Assembly (NCBI RefSeq): GCF_000011365.1
Contig: NC_004463.1
Location: 2,900,001 to 2,964,000, forward strand
Length of the DNA stretch: 64,000 bases
DNA from: Bradyrhizobium diazoefficiens USDA 110
GTDB taxonomy: Bacteria; Pseudomonadota; Alphaproteobacteria; Rhizobiales; Xanthobacteraceae
Direction of reading: 5' to 3'
The notes below the pieces were generated by a model. That model was not told the DNA's origin. It made no database searches and saw only the letters and a program-made list of their open reading frames with translations. A program made the translations under genes and the position numbers. Each line of letters starts with the position of its first letter. The first letter of the stretch is position 1. Shown here in pieces: positions 61,592 to 64,000 of the stretch.

Positions 61592-61680
61592 GCTCGTCGG
61601 GTGGGTCGAGCAACACGAAACCCCTCAACCCGTTTGCAACGAAGATGAGTCTCGCGAAGAGCTCGGCCCATCCAACGAGC
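61592..61680. repeat. Diverged copy of the palindromic repeat
   Basis: GCTCGT at the left and ACGAGC at the right enclose GGGTGGGTCGAGC and GCTCGGCCCATCC arms. Length (89 nt) and arm text correspond to the repeat at 60158-60240 with several substitutions. It lies upstream of the MFS gene. Confidence 0.6.
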
Positions 61681-61730
61681 TTAGTCGTCGCTGTCAGGCG
61701 CTTGTGACGCCACCTCGGGACCTTGGCCCC

Positions 61731-61988
61731 TTATAGGCTGTGGTGCCACGCTTCGAGATACAACGGAGACCTGCGCACCTCTTCAACAGTGCTCCTCGAT
61801 AGGCCCAAGTCGGCGAGCAGCCGATCATCGAGTTCGAGAAGTTCCCCGTACTGGCGCCGTCGTTCCCACGCGCACGCCATTCCAGCCAGCCACACAAGTG
61901 GAAGCTTCCACCATCGCAGGTCGGGAAGAGGCAGTGAGGGCGGGTTGATGATGTAAGCGGAATTGGAAGTAGTGCTGCCGCAAGACAT
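61731..61988 (-). CDS. DUF1127 domain protein
   Basis: 85 residues with a strong GGAGGTG ribosome-binding site. The C-terminal half (RRQYGELLELDDRLLADLGLSRSTVEEVRRS) is a DUF1127 domain; the N-terminal part contains WWKLPLVWLAGMACAWERR. This is the usual size for the family, unlike the 204-residue member at 52951. DUF1127 proteins in alphaproteobacteria influence RNA turnover or stress adaptation; no specific role can be inferred here. Confidence 0.88.
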   Translation of the reverse strand: MSCGSTTSNSAYIINPPSLPLPDLRWWKLPLVWLAGMACAWERRRQYGELLELDDRLLADLGLSRSTVEEVRRSPLYLEAWHHSL

Positions 61989-62186
61989 GTTTCACCTCCA
62001 TATTGGAGCGAAACAACACTTGGCTGCGGGAGCTCATCGGGCGGTTGTCAATGTCCCGAGCGATCTATGTATCACACGCTCCGTGGGTGCTCAAGCGATA
62101 GTCAGTGAATATGAACTCAGTCATCCGCAGCAGCGGTTGGGGAAGGGCAGGCCCCTTATTCCGGATTGTGACCTTGCGATCCGGTC

Positions 62187-64000
62187 CTAGAGGTTCTTGA
62201 TGATCGAGACGAAAGTCGGCGGCGCCTTGGTGGACGCGCCGGTCGAAAGACCGCCTCCGGCTTCGAATGCGCTTTCCGCGATCTCGTAGCCGAGCATGCG
62301 GTAGCTCTCGAATTGCGACTCCGTGAAGAATTGATTCAGCGTCGTCTCGTGCGGAAAGGTCGGGTGGGATATCGCGTAGCTCAGGACGCCCATGGGCTCC
62401 GTGCCGTGCAGGCCCGACTTGAAGTACAACAGCAGTCCGTTTTGCGACGTGCCGCCGTCGGCCTCGCCATAGAGAATATCGCCGACCGCCCAGTAAGGCG
62501 CTTTCGTTGCAGGGCTTGGCCGTTCCGTGAAGCGCTTCTTGAGCAGGTCCAGGCCCCGCAGGTCGATGCGCACGCCGAGATCGATCCAGATCTTGCGCAG
62601 CGCGTTGCCGAGATCCTCGAAGGAATAATCGGGGTCGCAGCCGGCGTCGCTGACAACGATCACGCGGCAGCGCCGGCGGACCATCTCGTAGAGGCCGAGG
62701 TTCTCGAAGTGCCCGCCGTCGGTCAGGTAGACCCAGCGCTCGGTCTCGCTGGTCAGGCCGAACATCTCCATGAAGAACGGCCGGAGCGCATCTGTCGGCT
62801 TGACCTCCGCGTAGTAGGCATTGTCGCCGCGCGGGTTGGCCAGCCACCAGCCGAGGCGCACGTTGAACAGCGCCATCAGGAAAGCGACGCCCGGCGACGA
62901 GTTGTAGCCCATGCTCGGACTGACGGCCGCGCCTGAAATCGCCATGGCGGTCCCAAGGGTGAGCATTCCGCCGTAGGGCCGGGGCTGCTTGGTCGTCGCG
63001 TAGGTCGTCCGGTAAGCACCGTCCGAAAATACGGCGCTGCCGCTGCCGCAATGGAGCGGCGAGAACGTGAAGGGCGCCGCCATCCGTTCTTGCCAAGCCA
63101 GATTCCTGGACGACACGAGGTTGAGTGCCGCGCCGATGACGTGGAACGGCTTCCAATTGGCCCCCGTCGGTGCGACGCCATGCTCCCAGAGTTCATACAG
63201 ATACGGGCTGTCGCGGCCGTCGAAATCCGTAAAGGCATTCTTGGTCTTGTCACGGTCCTTCTCTTTGCGCGACGCACCGAGAAAGGCGCGAACCAGTCGG
63301 TTCCGGTAGAGGCTGTGGAGCGAATAGCGGTTGATGCTGAGGACATGCGAGGCTGCATAGATCAGCACGCCGAGCGCGACGCCGGCTATGAGGACGACTT
63401 TCCAGGGTAGATGATCGGCGCCAGCCGCGAGTGTGAACGCCCTGTCCCAGCCGATGGACAGTAGAGCGACCAGGACCGACGCGAAAATTCCCGCCGCGAT
63501 CGCCGCAATCGTGTTGAGCCCGAGATATTGGCGAACGCCCGACGCCTGCTCGGCGGCGGCCCTGGTCTTCGAGCTCGCTCCCAGGATGACGGAAAGCAGG
63601 CCTGAAAGACCTCCCCCGGTCGCAAGCGAGGGGACGAACGCGCTGCCAAGCTGACTCTCGATCCATCTTGCGGCCGGTGGCGCCCCAAGCACGAGCCCGA
63701 ACCACAGCAGCCAGCCGAGATAGGCCAGCGTGAAGAGTCCGCTCGACCGCGCCTGGAATTCGAGCCCGACGTCCACCTCGGACAGGAATTCGGCAAACGA
63801 GATGTAGATCACGTCGGCGACGATCCGCGCCATCACGATCCAGGGCAGGCCGAGGACGCAGGCAAAACCCGCCGTCGCGGCAACGGAACCCGATGGGCCG
63901 TAATGCCAAAGCAAGACCAGTCCCGCGGCACCCAGCACGCCAAAAGCGGCGCCGGCGACGCACCAGGCGAAAAGATCGATCCATGGATGCTTGGGACGAG
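62187..64000 (-). CDS. Patatin-like phospholipase family membrane protein (N-terminus cut by window edge)
   Basis: The frame is open to the window end, so at least the first part of the protein lies outside. Visible residues (604) include several membrane helices (GLVLLWHYG, FTLAYLGWLLWFGLVLGA, LGLNTIAAIAAGIFASVLVALL, WKVVLIAGVALGVLIYAAS). A soluble C-terminal part follows with SSPGVAFLMALFNVRLGWW, YLTDGGHFENLGLYEMVRRRCRVIVVSDAG and WAVGDILYGEADG. The DGG triplet fits the catalytic Asp motif of patatin-like lipases. The expected GxSxG nucleophile is not in the visible part and would lie upstream. I am confident of the family, less so of activity. Confidence 0.75.
   Translation of the reverse strand, partial: RPKHPWIDLFAWCVAGAAFGVLGAAGLVLLWHYGPSGSVAATAGFACVLGLPWIVMARIVADVIYISFAEFLSEVDVGLEFQARSSGLFTLAYLGWLLWFGLVLGAPPAARWIESQLGSAFVPSLATGGGLSGLLSVILGASSKTRAAAEQASGVRQYLGLNTIAAIAAGIFASVLVALLSIGWDRAFTLAAGADHLPWKVVLIAGVALGVLIYAASHVLSINRYSLHSLYRNRLVRAFLGASRKEKDRDKTKNAFTDFDGRDSPYLYELWEHGVAPTGANWKPFHVIGAALNLVSSRNLAWQERMAAPFTFSPLHCGSGSAVFSDGAYRTTYATTKQPRPYGGMLTLGTAMAISGAAVSPSMGYNSSPGVAFLMALFNVRLGWWLANPRGDNAYYAEVKPTDALRPFFMEMFGLTSETERWVYLTDGGHFENLGLYEMVRRRCRVIVVSDAGCDPDYSFEDLGNALRKIWIDLGVRIDLRGLDLLKKRFTERPSPATKAPYWAVGDILYGEADGGTSQNGLLLYFKSGLHGTEPMGVLSYAISHPTFPHETTLNQFFTESQFESYRMLGYEIAESAFEAGGGLSTGASTKAPPTFVSIIKNL

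Noticed and set aside
1..64000. CRISPR arrays, insertion sequences, prophage genes, riboswitches
   Set aside because: No regularly spaced repeats, transposase, integrase or phage motifs, and no riboswitch-like leader could be recognised.

Overview
The window looks like chromosome from an alphaproteobacterium of the Bradyrhizobium/Nitrobacteraceae type. This is an inference. It rests on strong GC bias with long stop-free antisense frames, dense catabolic operons, a VirA-like sensor kinase, DUF1127 proteins, genus-typical palindromic intergenic repeats, and many FixK/FNR-like boxes (TTGA-N6-TCAA). No insertion sequence, phage, CRISPR array or rRNA was seen. One tRNA, tRNA-Gln(UUG), is present.

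Layout. 1-6.8 kb is housekeeping/catabolic: a cut histone-deacetylase-family gene, a secreted 5'-nucleotidase, an enoyl-CoA hydratase-family protein, an MFS carrier and an acyl-CoA dehydrogenase. 7-28.7 kb is an accessory region. It holds three related arylsulfatases, two intact DUF1254/DUF1214 proteins and two decayed gene ends, an eight-heme cytochrome c with HEAT and TPR repeats, outer-membrane channel-like proteins (one with a truncated tandem copy), and a string of very small secreted proteins. Six TTGA-N6-TCAA boxes lie here. Five sit 73-88 nt upstream of start codons and the sixth precedes the small secreted proteins. I read the region as a duplicated, probably low-oxygen-regulated, cell-envelope module.

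28.8-47.5 kb is an aromatic-catabolism island. A tightly packed minus-strand operon of eleven genes encodes a Dabb protein, maleylacetate reductase, an amidohydrolase, a 3-hydroxyisobutyrate-dehydrogenase-like enzyme, a hydroxyquinol-type intradiol dioxygenase, an FAD-linked oxidase, a sugar-type ABC importer and a YciI-family protein. A divergent LysR gene flanks it. A plus-strand set follows: MarR regulator, perfect palindromic operator candidate, FAD monooxygenase, aromatic-acid-type MFS importer, aldehyde dehydrogenase and a frameshifted benzoylformate decarboxylase. Together they would import an aromatic compound, convert it to hydroxyquinol and then to maleylacetate and 3-oxoadipate. The substrate itself is unknown.

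47.5-57.7 kb carries a drug-efflux MFS with a macrolide-type glycosyltransferase, a two-heme cytochrome c, an OmpR-type response regulator, a DUF1127 protein with a hairpin over its ribosome-binding site, a di-heme peroxidase, and a VirA-like kinase whose receiver domain lacks the phosphoacceptor. 57.7-64 kb holds two M20 peptidases and an MFS carrier with palindromic repeats between them, another DUF1127 protein, and the C-terminal part of a membrane-bound patatin-like protein that runs off the right edge.
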